Below are positions 32,621 through 41,733 of a stretch of DNA of 64,000 nucleotides, in pieces. The notes under the pieces were generated by a model that had not been told where the DNA came from, did not search any database, and saw nothing but the letters and a program-made list of their open reading frames with translations. The stretch's first letter is position 1. Each line of letters opens with the position of its first letter. Source of the DNA: Kitasatospora griseola (GTDB lineage: Bacteria; Actinomycetota; Actinomycetes; Streptomycetales; Streptomycetaceae); the NCBI RefSeq assembly GCF_014648555.1, contig NZ_BMRI01000023.1:33832-97831 (forward strand), in the 5' to 3' direction. The translations under genes and the position numbers were made by a program.

Positions 32621-33412
32621 TCAGCCGGTCGGCGCCGGACCGCGCTGGCAGCGCGGGCACCAGTACGCGGTGCGGTCCTGTGCGTGGGTGCCGGTGCGGA
32701 TCGGTGTGCCGCAGCGCACGCAGTTGCGGCGGGCCCGGCCGTACACCCAGTTCTGGCAGCCGGGCCGGGTGTCGCCGGTGGTGATGTGGCCGTGCCGCAG
32801 CTTGTTGGCGTCCAGCAGCTGGTGCGCCCGGTGCAGCAGCCGGTCCAGGTCCGGCAGTTCGGCGACCGGCAGCCACGGGGTGACTCCGGCCAGGAAGCTG
32901 AGCTCGTTCGCGTACACGTTGCCGATGCCTGCCAGGTTCCGCTGGTCCAACAGCGCCGCTCCGACCGGGCGTTGCGGGGCGGCGAGCAGACGGCAGCAAA
33001 CCTCTGCAACGTCCCAGTCGGGGCCGAGCAGGTCGGGGCCGAGATGGCCGACCACCCGGGCTTCCTCGGCGGTGCGCAGCAGTTGCACCACGGGCAGCCG
33101 GTAGCCGACCGCGGTGCCCTGTTCGGTGCCGAGGATCGCCCGGATCTGGAACGCGGGCCCGCTGCGCCAGCGTTCGCCGGGCCGGAACACCTGCCAGCGG
33201 CCGTCCATCCGCAGGTGGGTGTGGAGCGTCACGCCGCCCTCGAACCTGGTCAGCAGGTGTTTGCCGCGCGGCACCGTCTCCAGCACCCGGCGGCCGGTGA
33301 GGTCGGCGGTGGCGTGGGCGGGCACGCGCAGATCCGCCACCGTCAGGACCCCGCCGGCGAGCGCGTGGTTGAGCTGCGTGGCGACCAGGTAGATGCTGTC
33401 TCCTTCGGGCAC
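32621..33412 (-). CDS. Fpg/Nei-family DNA glycosylase/AP lyase
   Basis: A 263-residue base-excision repair enzyme that removes oxidised bases. The start GTG-CCC-GAA at 33412 gives MPEGDS, placing the catalytic Pro2 and Glu3 correctly; reading further upstream would bury them. GRRVLETVPRGKHLLTRF and GIGNVYANELSFLAG (helix-two-turn-helix) are present. The C-terminal zinc finger has CVRCG and WCPRC. It resembles the actinobacterial Nei2 group. Confidence 0.93.
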   Translation of the reverse strand: MPEGDSIYLVATQLNHALAGGVLTVADLRVPAHATADLTGRRVLETVPRGKHLLTRFEGGVTLHTHLRMDGRWQVFRPGERWRSGPAFQIRAILGTEQGTAVGYRLPVVQLLRTAEEARVVGHLGPDLLGPDWDVAEVCCRLLAAPQRPVGAALLDQRNLAGIGNVYANELSFLAGVTPWLPVAELPDLDRLLHRAHQLLDANKLRHGHITTGDTRPGCQNWVYGRARRNCVRCGTPIRTGTHAQDRTAYWCPRCQRGPAPTG

Positions 33413-33509
33413 TCCCCCATCATGCCGCCCGCCACGGACACCGCGTCCCGGCCTGCCCCCGCCCGTCTGCCGACAGGAAATTCCCTCGTCGGGCGGCACG
33501 CCGCTGTTC

Positions 33510-33515
33510 TAGGTT
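33510..33515 (+). promoter_or_regulatory. -10 element of a probable leaderless promoter
   Basis: TAGGTT lies 6 bases before the ATG at 33522, with no SD in between. Confidence 0.5.
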
Positions 33516-33521
33516 GGCTCG

Positions 33522-34283
33522 ATGACGATCACTCACGAGGTGGCCGGCACCGGCCCCGCCGTCCTGCTGCTGCACTCCTCCGTCTGCGACCGGCGGATGT
33601 GGGACGGCCAGTGGGACGCGCTGCGCGAGGCCGGGTACCGAGTCGTGCGGTGCGACTTCCGCGGTTTCGGGGAGACCCCCTGCGCGGACGCGCCGTACAG
33701 CAACCTGACCGACCTGGAAGAGCTGCTCGACGAGCTCGGCATCGACCGGGTCTCCCTCATCGGCGCCTCCTTCGGCGGCAACATGGCCGCGCAGTTCGCA
33801 GCTCTGCGCCCGGAGCGGGTGCACTCGTTGACGCTGCTCTGCCCGGGCAGTTCGACGCACGAGCCGAGCGCCGAGCTGGTGGAGCTGGGCGAGCGCGAGG
33901 TCGATCTGGTCGAGTCCGGCCGGCTGGACGAGGCGGTCGAGCTGATGGTGGACACCTGGCTCGGGCCGGACGCGGACGAGGCCGCCAAGGCCAAGGTCCG
34001 GCTGATGCAGCGCAACGCGTACGAGGTGCAGCTCGCGCCCGAGGAGGAGATCCACCCGACCGAGATCGAGGTGGACCTGCGCAACGCCGTCGCCCCCGCA
34101 CTGGTCTTCGGCGGCCGGCACGACGTGGACGACTTCCGCCGGATCGCCGTCGACACGGCGGCTGTGCTGCCGGCCGGTGAGTACCGCGAACTCCCCTGGG
34201 CCGGCCACCTGCCCGCGCTGGAGCGCCCGGCCGAGGTGGCAGACCTGCTGATCGCCCACCTCGCCGAGGTGTGGAAGGCCTGA
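33522..34283 (+). CDS. Alpha/beta hydrolase
   Basis: A 253-residue alpha/beta-fold hydrolase. VLLLHSSVCDRRMW holds the oxyanion loop and DFRGFGETP the strand-4 turn. GASFGGNMA (Ser near residue 84) is the nucleophile elbow, HDVDDFRR carries the likely Asp, and PWAGHLPALERP carries the catalytic His. The family includes 3-oxoadipate enol-lactonases and haloperoxidase-like esterases; the substrate is unknown. It is divergent from the DNA glycosylase gene. Confidence 0.93.
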   Translation: MTITHEVAGTGPAVLLLHSSVCDRRMWDGQWDALREAGYRVVRCDFRGFGETPCADAPYSNLTDLEELLDELGIDRVSLIGASFGGNMAAQFAALRPERVHSLTLLCPGSSTHEPSAELVELGEREVDLVESGRLDEAVELMVDTWLGPDADEAAKAKVRLMQRNAYEVQLAPEEEIHPTEIEVDLRNAVAPALVFGGRHDVDDFRRIAVDTAAVLPAGEYRELPWAGHLPALERPAEVADLLIAHLAEVWKA

Positions 34284-34582
34284 CGCCACGTCAGCGGCGC
34301 ACTATCTGCATTCCCTCCCTCGGGTGAACTCCGGCACTCTGTTCGGGCCTCGGAGCCCGCTCGCAGCCACCCGCGGGAGGCCCCTGCACCTCGCTTCCGC
34401 ACCTCACCTGGCCAATCGCTGCATCGCAGAACCGATTCGGCATTGGACCACCACACCGGTCAGTCGGATCGAACGAGCCGTGCGAAGGGTTCGAAAAAAC
34501 GGATGCACGCGTCCGATCGCGCTGATTTGATTCCGCATGATCAACCTCCACGAGAGGATGCACCACACCCTTGGACGGCACG

Positions 34583-35479
34583 ATGCGCAACACCCTGCAC
34601 GACACCGACGTCACCCCCACCCCCGAGGGGGAGGCCGGCGGGCCGTCGGCCGTCCTGGCCCGGCTCGAAGAGTTCTACGACGCCGTTCCCCGGTTCTCCG
34701 CGACCGCCGAGGAACACGGCCCGCTCACCCTGTTCGTCCGCACGGGGCCGGGCTGGCACTACTACGGGCGCCCGACCCTGGGCGGCAACGGGCCGTTCAC
34801 CGCGGCCGACGTCGACCTGGTCCGAGCCCGCCAGCGCGAGTTGGGCGCACCGGAGAGCTTCGAGTGGGTGCACGAGACTTCGCCGGGTCTCCGTGCCGCA
34901 GTCGAGGCTTCCGGCCTGGAGGTGCACGAGCACCCGCTGCTGGTCCTGGAACTCGACGGCCCGTCAACTGCCGCTCCGGCGGCGGAGGACGGCCCGGAGG
35001 TCCGAGTGCTGACGACCGACGACCCGCTGCTGCCGAGCGCCGTCGCCGTTCCGCACCTCGCTTTCGCCGAGCCCGGCACCACGGTCGGCGAGGCCGGCTT
35101 GGAGCAACTGGCCGAGGCAACCAGGACGGCGATAGCCGATGGCCTGGTGACGCGGATGATCGGGCGAATGGAAGCCGGCCGCACGGTCATCGCCGCGACG
35201 GTCGGGCCGGACGGTCAGGCCACCGCCTCCGGCTGCCACCAGCCGGTCGGCGGGGTCAGCGAGATCGTCGCGGTGGCGACGCTCCCGTCCCTGCGACGGC
35301 AGGGCCTGGCGCGCCGAGTCACCGCACACCTGGTCGAGCACGCCCGGGCCACCGGGATACGCACGCTCTTCCTGTCCGCGAGCGACGACGCCGTGGCCCG
35401 GATCTACGAGAGCGTGGGCTTCCGCCGCGTTGCCACCGCCCTGATCGCCGAACCCGCTGCGGAGACTGCCACGTCCTGA
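34583..35479 (+). CDS. GNAT-family N-acetyltransferase
   Basis: 298 residues. The C-terminal GNAT domain (about 150-290) shows IVAVATLPSLRRQGLARRVT, the acetyl-CoA pyrophosphate loop, and ARIYESVGFRRVATA. The N-terminal half (about 25-130) resembles a degenerate GNAT-like region (DLVRARQRELGAPESFEWV). The ATG at 34583 was chosen over a TTG at 34571. The ~300 bases before it carry no recognisable gene. Confidence 0.87.
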   Translation: MRNTLHDTDVTPTPEGEAGGPSAVLARLEEFYDAVPRFSATAEEHGPLTLFVRTGPGWHYYGRPTLGGNGPFTAADVDLVRARQRELGAPESFEWVHETSPGLRAAVEASGLEVHEHPLLVLELDGPSTAAPAAEDGPEVRVLTTDDPLLPSAVAVPHLAFAEPGTTVGEAGLEQLAEATRTAIADGLVTRMIGRMEAGRTVIAATVGPDGQATASGCHQPVGGVSEIVAVATLPSLRRQGLARRVTAHLVEHARATGIRTLFLSASDDAVARIYESVGFRRVATALIAEPAAETATS

Positions 35480-35597
35480 CACCACACCACCGCCCGCGTC
35501 CGCCGGGCCCACGGACCAGCAGGCCCACAGGTCCACGGATCCACAGCAAGCAGGCCGTCCGGGTCGGTCGGCCGCCTCTGTCGATCGACCGCTCGGA

Positions 35598-36497
35598 TCA
35601 GCCACCGAGATCCGGCAGCGCCTGGTCGTCGCTGAGCAGATCGGCCAGCAGGTCGCCCTGTTCGACGAACCGGTCGAGCACCTCCTCCGGGCTGAAGGTC
35701 AGCTCGGCCGGGTCGGCGCACTGCTCGACCTCGCTCCAGCTCACCGGGGCCGACACCCCGGGGATGCTGGTGGCGCGGAGGGTGTAGGGCGCGGCAGTGG
35801 TCTTCGCCGTCGCGTTCTGCGACCAGTCGACGAACACCTTTCCCCGGCGCAGCGCCTTGGTCATCCGGGACACGACCAGGGCGGGGTGCTCACGGGCGAG
35901 GCGTTCGGCGAGGGCGCGGGCGTAGTCGCCGACCTGCCGGGCGGGGGCTGGGCGCAGCGCGGCATAGAGGTGCAGTCCCTTGCTGCCGGAGGTCTTGGGC
36001 CGGCAGACCAGGCCGTCGGCGGCAAGGGCTTCACGGATCAGCAGGGCGACCTGGCAGCAGTGGGTGAGGTCGGCGCCGGGTCCGGGGTCGAGGTCGACGA
36101 CCAGGCGGTCGTGGGCGTCGGGTCCGCTCTCGGCGGTCCACTGCGGGACGTGCAGCTCCAGGGCGTAACCGTTGGCGACGGTCATCAGTGTCGGCAGGTC
36201 GTCCACGGCGACGCGCTGCTTCGGTCCTTCGTGGCTGGGCGCGGTCACAGTGTGCACCCAGGCGGGCAGGCCGGGTGGCGGGTTCTTGGCGAAGAACCCC
36301 TCCTCGCCGATCCCGGAGGGGAAGCGCAGGAAGCTGGCGGCGCGGCCGCGCAGGTGCGGCAGCATCGCGGGGGCGATCTGCGCGTAGTAGTAGAGCGCTT
36401 CGCCCTTGGTCCACCCGGTGGCGGGCCACAGGACCTTGTCGAGGTGGGAGAGGACCAGGCGGCGGCCCTCGACTTCCGTGACCTGTCGCTCGGGCAT
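35598..36497 (-). CDS. LigD-type polymerase domain protein (NHEJ)
   Basis: A 299-residue stand-alone archaeo-eukaryotic primase-like polymerase domain, as found in LigD. It fills gaps with ribonucleotides during non-homologous end joining. Metal-binding Asp residues are in RLVVDLDPGPG, with a further one in KVFVDWSQN; KTSGSKGLHLY is the family motif for the nucleotide pocket. No ligase or nuclease domain is attached. It is divergent from ku with only 32 bases between the two starts, so both promoters must overlap. Confidence 0.95.
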   Translation of the reverse strand: MPERQVTEVEGRRLVLSHLDKVLWPATGWTKGEALYYYAQIAPAMLPHLRGRAASFLRFPSGIGEEGFFAKNPPPGLPAWVHTVTAPSHEGPKQRVAVDDLPTLMTVANGYALELHVPQWTAESGPDAHDRLVVDLDPGPGADLTHCCQVALLIREALAADGLVCRPKTSGSKGLHLYAALRPAPARQVGDYARALAERLAREHPALVVSRMTKALRRGKVFVDWSQNATAKTTAAPYTLRATSIPGVSAPVSWSEVEQCADPAELTFSPEEVLDRFVEQGDLLADLLSDDQALPDLGG

Positions 36498-36529
36498 ACC
36501 GTGGGAAATCCCCGCGAAAGGGCCTTGCC

Positions 36530-37531
36530 ATGCCACAGGTCACCTGGAAAGGCGTCATCACGTTCGGGCTGGTCAGCGTGCCGGTCCAGCTGTATGCCGC
36601 CACCGAGGAGCACAGCGGCCCTGCTCTGCACCAGGTGCACGCGAAGGACGGCTCACGCATCCGGTTGAAGCGGTTCTGCGAGGCGGAGGAGAAGGAGGTT
36701 CCATACAGCGAGATCGCCAAGGGGTACGAGTCCCCGGACGGTCGGCAGGTGGTGCTCGACGACGAGGATCTGGCGGAGTTGCCGCTGCCGAGCAAGAAGG
36801 TGGTGGACGTGCTGGCGTTCGTCCCCGCCGAGTCGATCGACCCGCTGATGTTCTCCAAGGCCTACTACGTGGCCACGGCCGACAAGGCCCCGGCGAAGCC
36901 GTACGTGCTGCTGCGGGACGCGCTGCGCGAGTCGGGGCAGATCGCGGTGACCAAGGTGACCATGCGGACCAGGGAGTCGCTGGCGGTCCTGCGGGTGCAC
37001 GAGGACACCTTGGTGCTCCAGACCTGTCTGTGGCCGGACGAGGTCCGCTCGGCACAGGGGATGGCGCCGGACGAGAAGGTGACGGTCCGTCCGCAGGAGC
37101 TGAAGATGGCGCGTTCGCTGATGGACACGCTGTCGGAGGACTTCGATCTGTCCGCGCTGCACGACGAGTACCAGCTGGCACTCCAGGAGGTGATCGACGC
37201 CAAGCTGGCCGGAGTGGAGGCCCCTCATCTGGAGGAGCAGGCCGAGGGCGGCGAGGCCGAGGTGATCGACTTGATGGCGGTGCTGCGCAGCAGTGTGAAG
37301 GCCGCCAAGGGCGAGCACGGCCGGGGCACGAAGGGCGGTCGGGCCGCTGCCGGGTCGGAGGCGGACGCCGAGGCGACGGACGCGGGTGCGTCGCCGGGCG
37401 ACGGTGCCGCGAAGCGTACCCGGAAGGCGGCGACAGGCCGGAGCGGGGCGGCGGCGAAGAAGACCGCCAAGGCACCGACGCCCGCCAAGAAGTCCGCGGC
37501 GAAGAAGTCCGCTGCACGCAAGGCATCCTGA
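36530..37531 (+). CDS. ku: Non-homologous end joining protein Ku
   Basis: A 333-residue bacterial Ku homodimer subunit that rings DNA ends and recruits LigD. The core (about 1-255) begins MPQVTWKGVITFGLVSVPV and contains the expected beta-barrel ring sequence (YYVATADKAPAKPYVLL). The C-terminal ~80 residues are a Lys/Ala-rich tail (KKTAKAPTPAKKSAAKK), typical of actinobacterial Ku, which binds DNA. It is divergently paired with the LigD polymerase domain gene. Confidence 0.96.
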   Translation: MPQVTWKGVITFGLVSVPVQLYAATEEHSGPALHQVHAKDGSRIRLKRFCEAEEKEVPYSEIAKGYESPDGRQVVLDDEDLAELPLPSKKVVDVLAFVPAESIDPLMFSKAYYVATADKAPAKPYVLLRDALRESGQIAVTKVTMRTRESLAVLRVHEDTLVLQTCLWPDEVRSAQGMAPDEKVTVRPQELKMARSLMDTLSEDFDLSALHDEYQLALQEVIDAKLAGVEAPHLEEQAEGGEAEVIDLMAVLRSSVKAAKGEHGRGTKGGRAAAGSEADAEATDAGASPGDGAAKRTRKAATGRSGAAAKKTAKAPTPAKKSAAKKSAARKAS

Positions 37532-37712
37532 CGCCCCGTCGGTTCCACGCATCCCGGGTGAGCCCCGGAACCCCCAGGGCTCCCACGCCACGCGGGTGCA
37601 ACGGAACTCCGGCGATTCCGGGGACAGCGAGCAGGCACGGCTCCGGGCGCGCAGCCCCGGCTGGGGCGAGGCGGCGCGGCTGCGTGGCGGTGCGGTGCGG
37701 ACGGACCGCGGG

Positions 37713-38057
37713 TCAGGAGAAGATGACGGAGCGGAGCTTGAGGCGGTCGGAGGCACGGCCGCCGGGACGGAGCGAGTAGTAGTCGCCGTCGCAGTCGGGG
37801 CCGGTGAACATGGTGGCGGTGGCGCCGGTGAGGTTCTGCGGCGCGAAGGCGGGTTCGGTGGTGTCGGGGTCGGCGACCTCGCGGAGGCTGTGGCAGTCCT
37901 GGCTGTCCGGATCGACGAGGACGCCCGGTGCACGGTTACCGAAGTCGTCGTAGTAGGCGTACCGGAATTCGCCGACGGCTGCGGCGGCGGGGCATGGCGT
38001 GGCGAACAGCAGGGCGAGCGAGGCGACGGCGGCGGCAACCGTGTGACGCAGGTGCAT
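37713..38057 (-). CDS. Small secreted protein, crystallin/I36-like
   Basis: A 114-residue exported protein with a signal peptide (about 1-28, ending PCPAAAAVG). The mature part has four motifs with aromatic and Gly residues: FRYAYYDDFGNRA, SQDCHSL, TMFTGPDCDGDYYSL and LKLRSVIFS. Such YY.../G-D-C...S-L patterns resemble beta-gamma crystallin folds and peptidase inhibitor I36 proteins. Two cysteines could pair. The ATG at 38057 was chosen; the frame above it lacks a signal. Confidence 0.72.
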   Translation of the reverse strand: MHLRHTVAAAVASLALLFATPCPAAAAVGEFRYAYYDDFGNRAPGVLVDPDSQDCHSLREVADPDTTEPAFAPQNLTGATATMFTGPDCDGDYYSLRPGGRASDRLKLRSVIFS

Positions 38058-38411
38058 GGGGGTGGTACGGCCTTTCCGATCGAGCGCCGGAATCGGCGGG
38101 TCCGGTCCGGCGCGAACCACCGTAGTGAGAAAGCCTGGTGGCGAATCGGTTCTTCCCGTGCACGTCGCGCGCCGTCGCACCGGCCGTGCACGAGCTGCCG
38201 GGAGAGGTGCGACGGGGGCCGATGGGATGGGCGCGGCGCGCGGGGCATATGGGTCGTCCGGGGACGAAACGCCAGTGCTAGCAAGGCGGTTCGGCCCGAC
38301 GTTCGCATGTTAGAACCGGCGTCCAGCGGGCAGATCTGTTCCTACCTGGGACGTAGGGACGCGCCGGCAGGGGACGCCGGTCGCGCCTGCCTGGCGGCGC
38401 GGAGGTGGTTG

Positions 38412-38735
38412 ATGGACGGACCGGCACTCTCCCCGCGTGAGCTCCTGATCCTTCATCAGATCGAGGCCGAGCTGGGGAGCGATCTGGAGCTGGAACGCGA
38501 GCTGCGCACGATGCGACCGGCGAGGTTGGCACGGCTTCGACGGTCGCTGGTCGCCAAGCCACGATCAGTGGTCGTGGTGATCGCATGCTGTCTGGCCGTG
38601 TCGTTCGGACTGTTGGGACTGGCGGTGGCGCTGCGGGCGCCGGCGCTGCTGGTCGCCGTGGTGGCGGCCTGGGGTACGGCGCTGGCGGTCCTGCTGGCGC
38701 TGGCACGCTTCACTCGGCGCGCCCGGAATCGATAG
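38412..38735 (+). CDS. DUF3040 family membrane protein
   Basis: 107 residues. An N-terminal LSPRELLILHQIEAELGSD segment matches the DUF3040 start. Two hydrophobic helices follow (about 52-70 and 74-96) and a basic C-terminus. The ATG at 38412 follows a strong GGAGGTGG. The function of the family is not known. Nothing recognisable lies between its end and 38944. Confidence 0.82.
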   Translation: MDGPALSPRELLILHQIEAELGSDLELERELRTMRPARLARLRRSLVAKPRSVVVVIACCLAVSFGLLGLAVALRAPALLVAVVAAWGTALAVLLALARFTRRARNR

Positions 38736-38943
38736 CGGGCGGGGCCGACAACGGCCGGGATCGACGACGGGCGGAGTCGCCGGCGCGGGACCCTGATGGC
38801 GGGCGCACCACGCACTCAACGAACGTGATCGGCTGACGCACCGCCGCAGAACGACGGGCGTCGGCCGATCGACGTCGCAAGGCCCGATGCCACCGGAACG
38901 GGCCACAGATCCAAAGGGTCGAGCGTCGGAGCAGCGGCCGGCG

Positions 38944-39804
38944 TCAGACCCCGGGCAGGCCGGTCTCCACGCCGTCCAGGGCGTGCGAGCAGAGGCAGTC
39001 GCGGGTGGCGGGCAGCGATTCCAGGGTCTTGAACAGGACGCTGCGCAGGCGATCGACGTTGCGGGCGAAGACCTCCAGCACCTCGGCGTGGGTGACGCCC
39101 TCGCCGGTCTCCACTCCGGCGTCGAGGTCGGTGACAAGTGTCAACGAGGTGTAGCAGAGGCCGAGTTCGCGGGCCAGCGCGGCCTCGGGGTGGCCGGTCA
39201 TGCCGACCACGGACCAGCCGTTGGCGGTGAACCAGCGGGATTCCGCGCGGGTGGAGAAGCGCGGTCCCTCGATCACCACCAGGGTGCCGCCGTCGACGGG
39301 TTCCCAGGCGAGCGAGCGAGCGGCGGCCAGTGCGGCGGCCCGGCCGTCGGGGCAGTAGGGGTCGGCCATCGGGATGTGCACCACCTCCGGCATCGAGCCG
39401 TCGGGAAGGCTCCGGCCGTCATAGTAGGTCTGCACCCGGCCGGAGGTGCGGTCGACGAACTGGTCGGGCACCAGCAGCGTGCCGGGACCGTACTCGGGGC
39501 GCAGCCCGCCGACGGCGCACGGGCCGACGATCTGACGCACTCCGAGCGAGTGCAGCGCCCACAGGTTCGCCCGGTAGTTGATGCGGTGCGGCGGCAGCCG
39601 GTGGCCGCGGCCGTGACGGGGCAGGAAGGCGACCCGCCGGCCGGCTGCCTCGCCGATGAACAGGGCGTCGCTGGGCGGCCCGTAGGGCGTCTCGACGCGC
39701 ACTTCGGTGACGTCGTCGAGCAGCGCGTACAGCCCGGATCCGCCGATGACACCGAGTTCGGCGGTCGGGGCGCCGTCGGTTCGGGGCGGGTGGACGTCGG
39801 CCAT
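38944..39804 (-). CDS. mtnP: S-methyl-5'-thioadenosine phosphorylase
   Basis: A 286-residue phosphorylase of the PNP/MTAP family that cleaves methylthioadenosine (from polyamine or ACC-type reactions) to adenine and methylthioribose-1-phosphate. Motifs: GVIGGSGLYALL, FLPRHGRGHRLPPHRINYRA, CAVGGLRPEYGPGTLL, VVIEGPRFSTRAES and VGMTGHPEAALARELGLCY. The ATG at 39804 has AGGAG just upstream; the frame further up is not family-like. Specificity for MTA over other purine nucleosides is inferred from overall similarity. Confidence 0.9.
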   Translation of the reverse strand: MADVHPPRTDGAPTAELGVIGGSGLYALLDDVTEVRVETPYGPPSDALFIGEAAGRRVAFLPRHGRGHRLPPHRINYRANLWALHSLGVRQIVGPCAVGGLRPEYGPGTLLVPDQFVDRTSGRVQTYYDGRSLPDGSMPEVVHIPMADPYCPDGRAAALAAARSLAWEPVDGGTLVVIEGPRFSTRAESRWFTANGWSVVGMTGHPEAALARELGLCYTSLTLVTDLDAGVETGEGVTHAEVLEVFARNVDRLRSVLFKTLESLPATRDCLCSHALDGVETGLPGV

Positions 39805-40163
39805 GGCTCTCCTAGGCTCTGCCGGTCGAACGCGGGCCCGGCACGGCCCGGCGCGCCCGGCGGGTCTGCGGCTGGGGTGCCGTTCGGCAGGCGTGCGGCC
39901 TGCCGTGGGCACGGTGCCACCCTACGAGCAGTCAGGTCCGGCGTCCCGCACCGGACCTGACCGGTTCGGCCTCCCTTCGACCTCCCTTCGACTCCCCCGT
40001 GCCCGACAGCCGATCGCTCCCCGCGCCCGACGGCCGAGCGCTCCGCGTGCCCGACCGTCGCCTGCCCCCTGTGCGCGGGCGTCGGGCGGTACGTGCGCTC
40101 CCGGTCGGTGGTGGCGTCCGCGTACAGTGGCAGCCCAGGTCGGCGCGGTGACAGGACGGTGTG

Positions 40164-40940
40164 ATGAACGACGGGCGGCTGACGGTGCACTCCGGCGGTG
40201 TCGGGGCGGGGGTGGCGCACCGGGCACTGTCGTGGCGGGTGCGGCCGCCGGCGCCGGACGCGGCGGTGCTGGTGTTGCACGGCGGGCGGGAGTTCGGCCC
40301 GGAGCCGGTGCCGGCGCTGAACCTGCCGGGCCTGCGGATGCGCCCGTTCGCGCGGGCCGTGGAACGGGCGGTGCAGCACGGTCCGTGCGGGGACGCGGGC
40401 CGGTCGCTGGCGGTGGGCACGGTGCACTACCGCTGCCGTGGCTGGAACGGTGAGCGCGCGGACGCCGCGCGTGACGCGGAGGTGGCGCTGGCGGAGTTGG
40501 CGGAGACGCTCGGGCCGGTGCCGACGGTGCTGATCGGGCATTCGATGGGCGGCCGGGCGGCGCTGCGGGCGGCCGCCCACCCGTGTGTGCAGGGCGTGGT
40601 GGCGCTGGCGCCGTGGTGTCCGCGGGACGAGCCGACCGAGCACCTGCGGGGCCGGTCGGTGCTGATGCTGCACGGCGACCGCGACCGGGTGACGCCGCCT
40701 GCGGACACCGATCTGTTCGCGCTGCGGGCCCGCGACCACGGCGCGCGGGTGGCCGGCTACCGGGTGTTCGGCAGCGGCCACACCCTGATGCGCCGAGCCG
40801 GCGACTGGCATCGCACCGCGGCAGGGTTGGCACTGGCCCTGCTGGGCCTGGCCGCACTGCCCGAGGAGATCGACACCGCGCTGGCTGTGGAGGCCGGCGG
40901 TTCGGACGGCGTGTGCATTCCGCTCGCCGGCCGCCGCTGA
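40164..40940 (+). CDS. Alpha/beta hydrolase (dienelactone-hydrolase-like)
   Basis: A 258-residue alpha/beta hydrolase. VLVLHGGREFG is the oxyanion strand, IGHSMGGRAA the nucleophile elbow (Ser near 131), LMLHGDRDRVTPP the acid turn and GSGHTLMRR the catalytic His. The substrate is unknown. The ATG at 40164 follows AGGACGG; a GTG at 40161 directly before it is an alternative. Its last bases are copied in a direct repeat just downstream. Confidence 0.9.
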   Translation: MNDGRLTVHSGGVGAGVAHRALSWRVRPPAPDAAVLVLHGGREFGPEPVPALNLPGLRMRPFARAVERAVQHGPCGDAGRSLAVGTVHYRCRGWNGERADAARDAEVALAELAETLGPVPTVLIGHSMGGRAALRAAAHPCVQGVVALAPWCPRDEPTEHLRGRSVLMLHGDRDRVTPPADTDLFALRARDHGARVAGYRVFGSGHTLMRRAGDWHRTAAGLALALLGLAALPEEIDTALAVEAGGSDGVCIPLAGRR

Positions 40941-40979
40941 ACCCGCCCAGTAGACCCCCGTCGGCCGCCGCTGAACCCG
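40928..40979 (+). repeat. 18-bp direct repeat spanning a stop codon
   Basis: CGGCCGCCGCTGAACCCG occurs at 40928-40945, covering the last codons and stop of the hydrolase gene, and again at 40962-40979 downstream. It looks like a small local duplication with a 34-base step. Confidence 0.85.
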
Positions 40980-41146
40980 TCCCGGTGGGACTGCCGGACA
41001 CGCGTCGCGGGCGTGCGGCGCCGGCGGGTGGGTGACCGGTCGATGACGGGCGGTGCAGGCCGGTTCTCCGGCTCGACGGGGGCGGGCCGGGGGCGCACAC
41101 TCCGGGGGAGGAGACGTCCGCCAACCGTATGAGGGAGGACCCGGCC

Positions 41147-41677
41147 ATGGGGATCAGCCTGACCACTGATCGGCTCGTCGTCCGCGACTGGACGCCCGAC
41201 GACGCCGAGGACGCGCTGGCCGTGTACGGCTCCACGGACGTCGCCCGCTGGCTGACGCCCGCGATGGCCCGGGTCACCGACGTCGACGCGATGCGGACGG
41301 TGCTGCAGGCCTGGGCGCAGGAGCAGCCCGGGCTGCTGCCGCCGCGCGGGCGCTGGGCGGTGGAGCGCAGGGAGGACGGGAAGGTGGTCGGCGGGTTCGG
41401 CATCCGGCCGCTGCCGCCCTACGAGGAGGACCTGGAGATCACCTGGCAGCTCGCCCCGCACGCCTGGGGCCAGGGGTATGCGACCGAGGCGGGCCTGGCC
41501 CTGTTGCACTGGGCGTTCACCAAGGACGTCGAGGAGATCTTCGCGGTGGCCCGGCCGAAGAACGAACGGGCGCACGCGGTGGCGAAACGGCTCGGGATGC
41601 GCTGGGTCGGCGAGACCACCAAGTACTACGACCTGAACCTGCAGGTGTACCGGATCCGCCCCGCCGACCTGCCCTGA
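41147..41677 (+). CDS. GNAT-family N-acetyltransferase (RimJ/RimL-like)
   Basis: 176 residues. LTTDRLVVRDWTPDDAEDAL at the N-terminus and ITWQLAPHAWGQGYATEAGL with the acetyl-CoA loop are typical of ribosomal-protein/aminoacyl-type acetyltransferases. NERAHAVAKRLGMRWVGE is the conserved C-terminal region. The ATG at 41147 is set by GAGGGAGGA; an ATG at 41129 lacks an SD. The acceptor substrate is unknown. Confidence 0.92.
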   Translation: MGISLTTDRLVVRDWTPDDAEDALAVYGSTDVARWLTPAMARVTDVDAMRTVLQAWAQEQPGLLPPRGRWAVERREDGKVVGGFGIRPLPPYEEDLEITWQLAPHAWGQGYATEAGLALLHWAFTKDVEEIFAVARPKNERAHAVAKRLGMRWVGETTKYYDLNLQVYRIRPADLP

Positions 41678-41733
41678 TCCCCCGTCCCGCACCGCCCGCC
41701 GCCCGCCCTGCCCAGGCGGGTTTCGGCGGGCTT

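Noticed and set aside
34284-34582. Minus-strand frame ending EGMQIVRR between two plus-strand genes
   Set aside because: No SD, no family-like core, and unusual Cys/Pro/Arg content; more likely non-coding leader of the GNAT gene.
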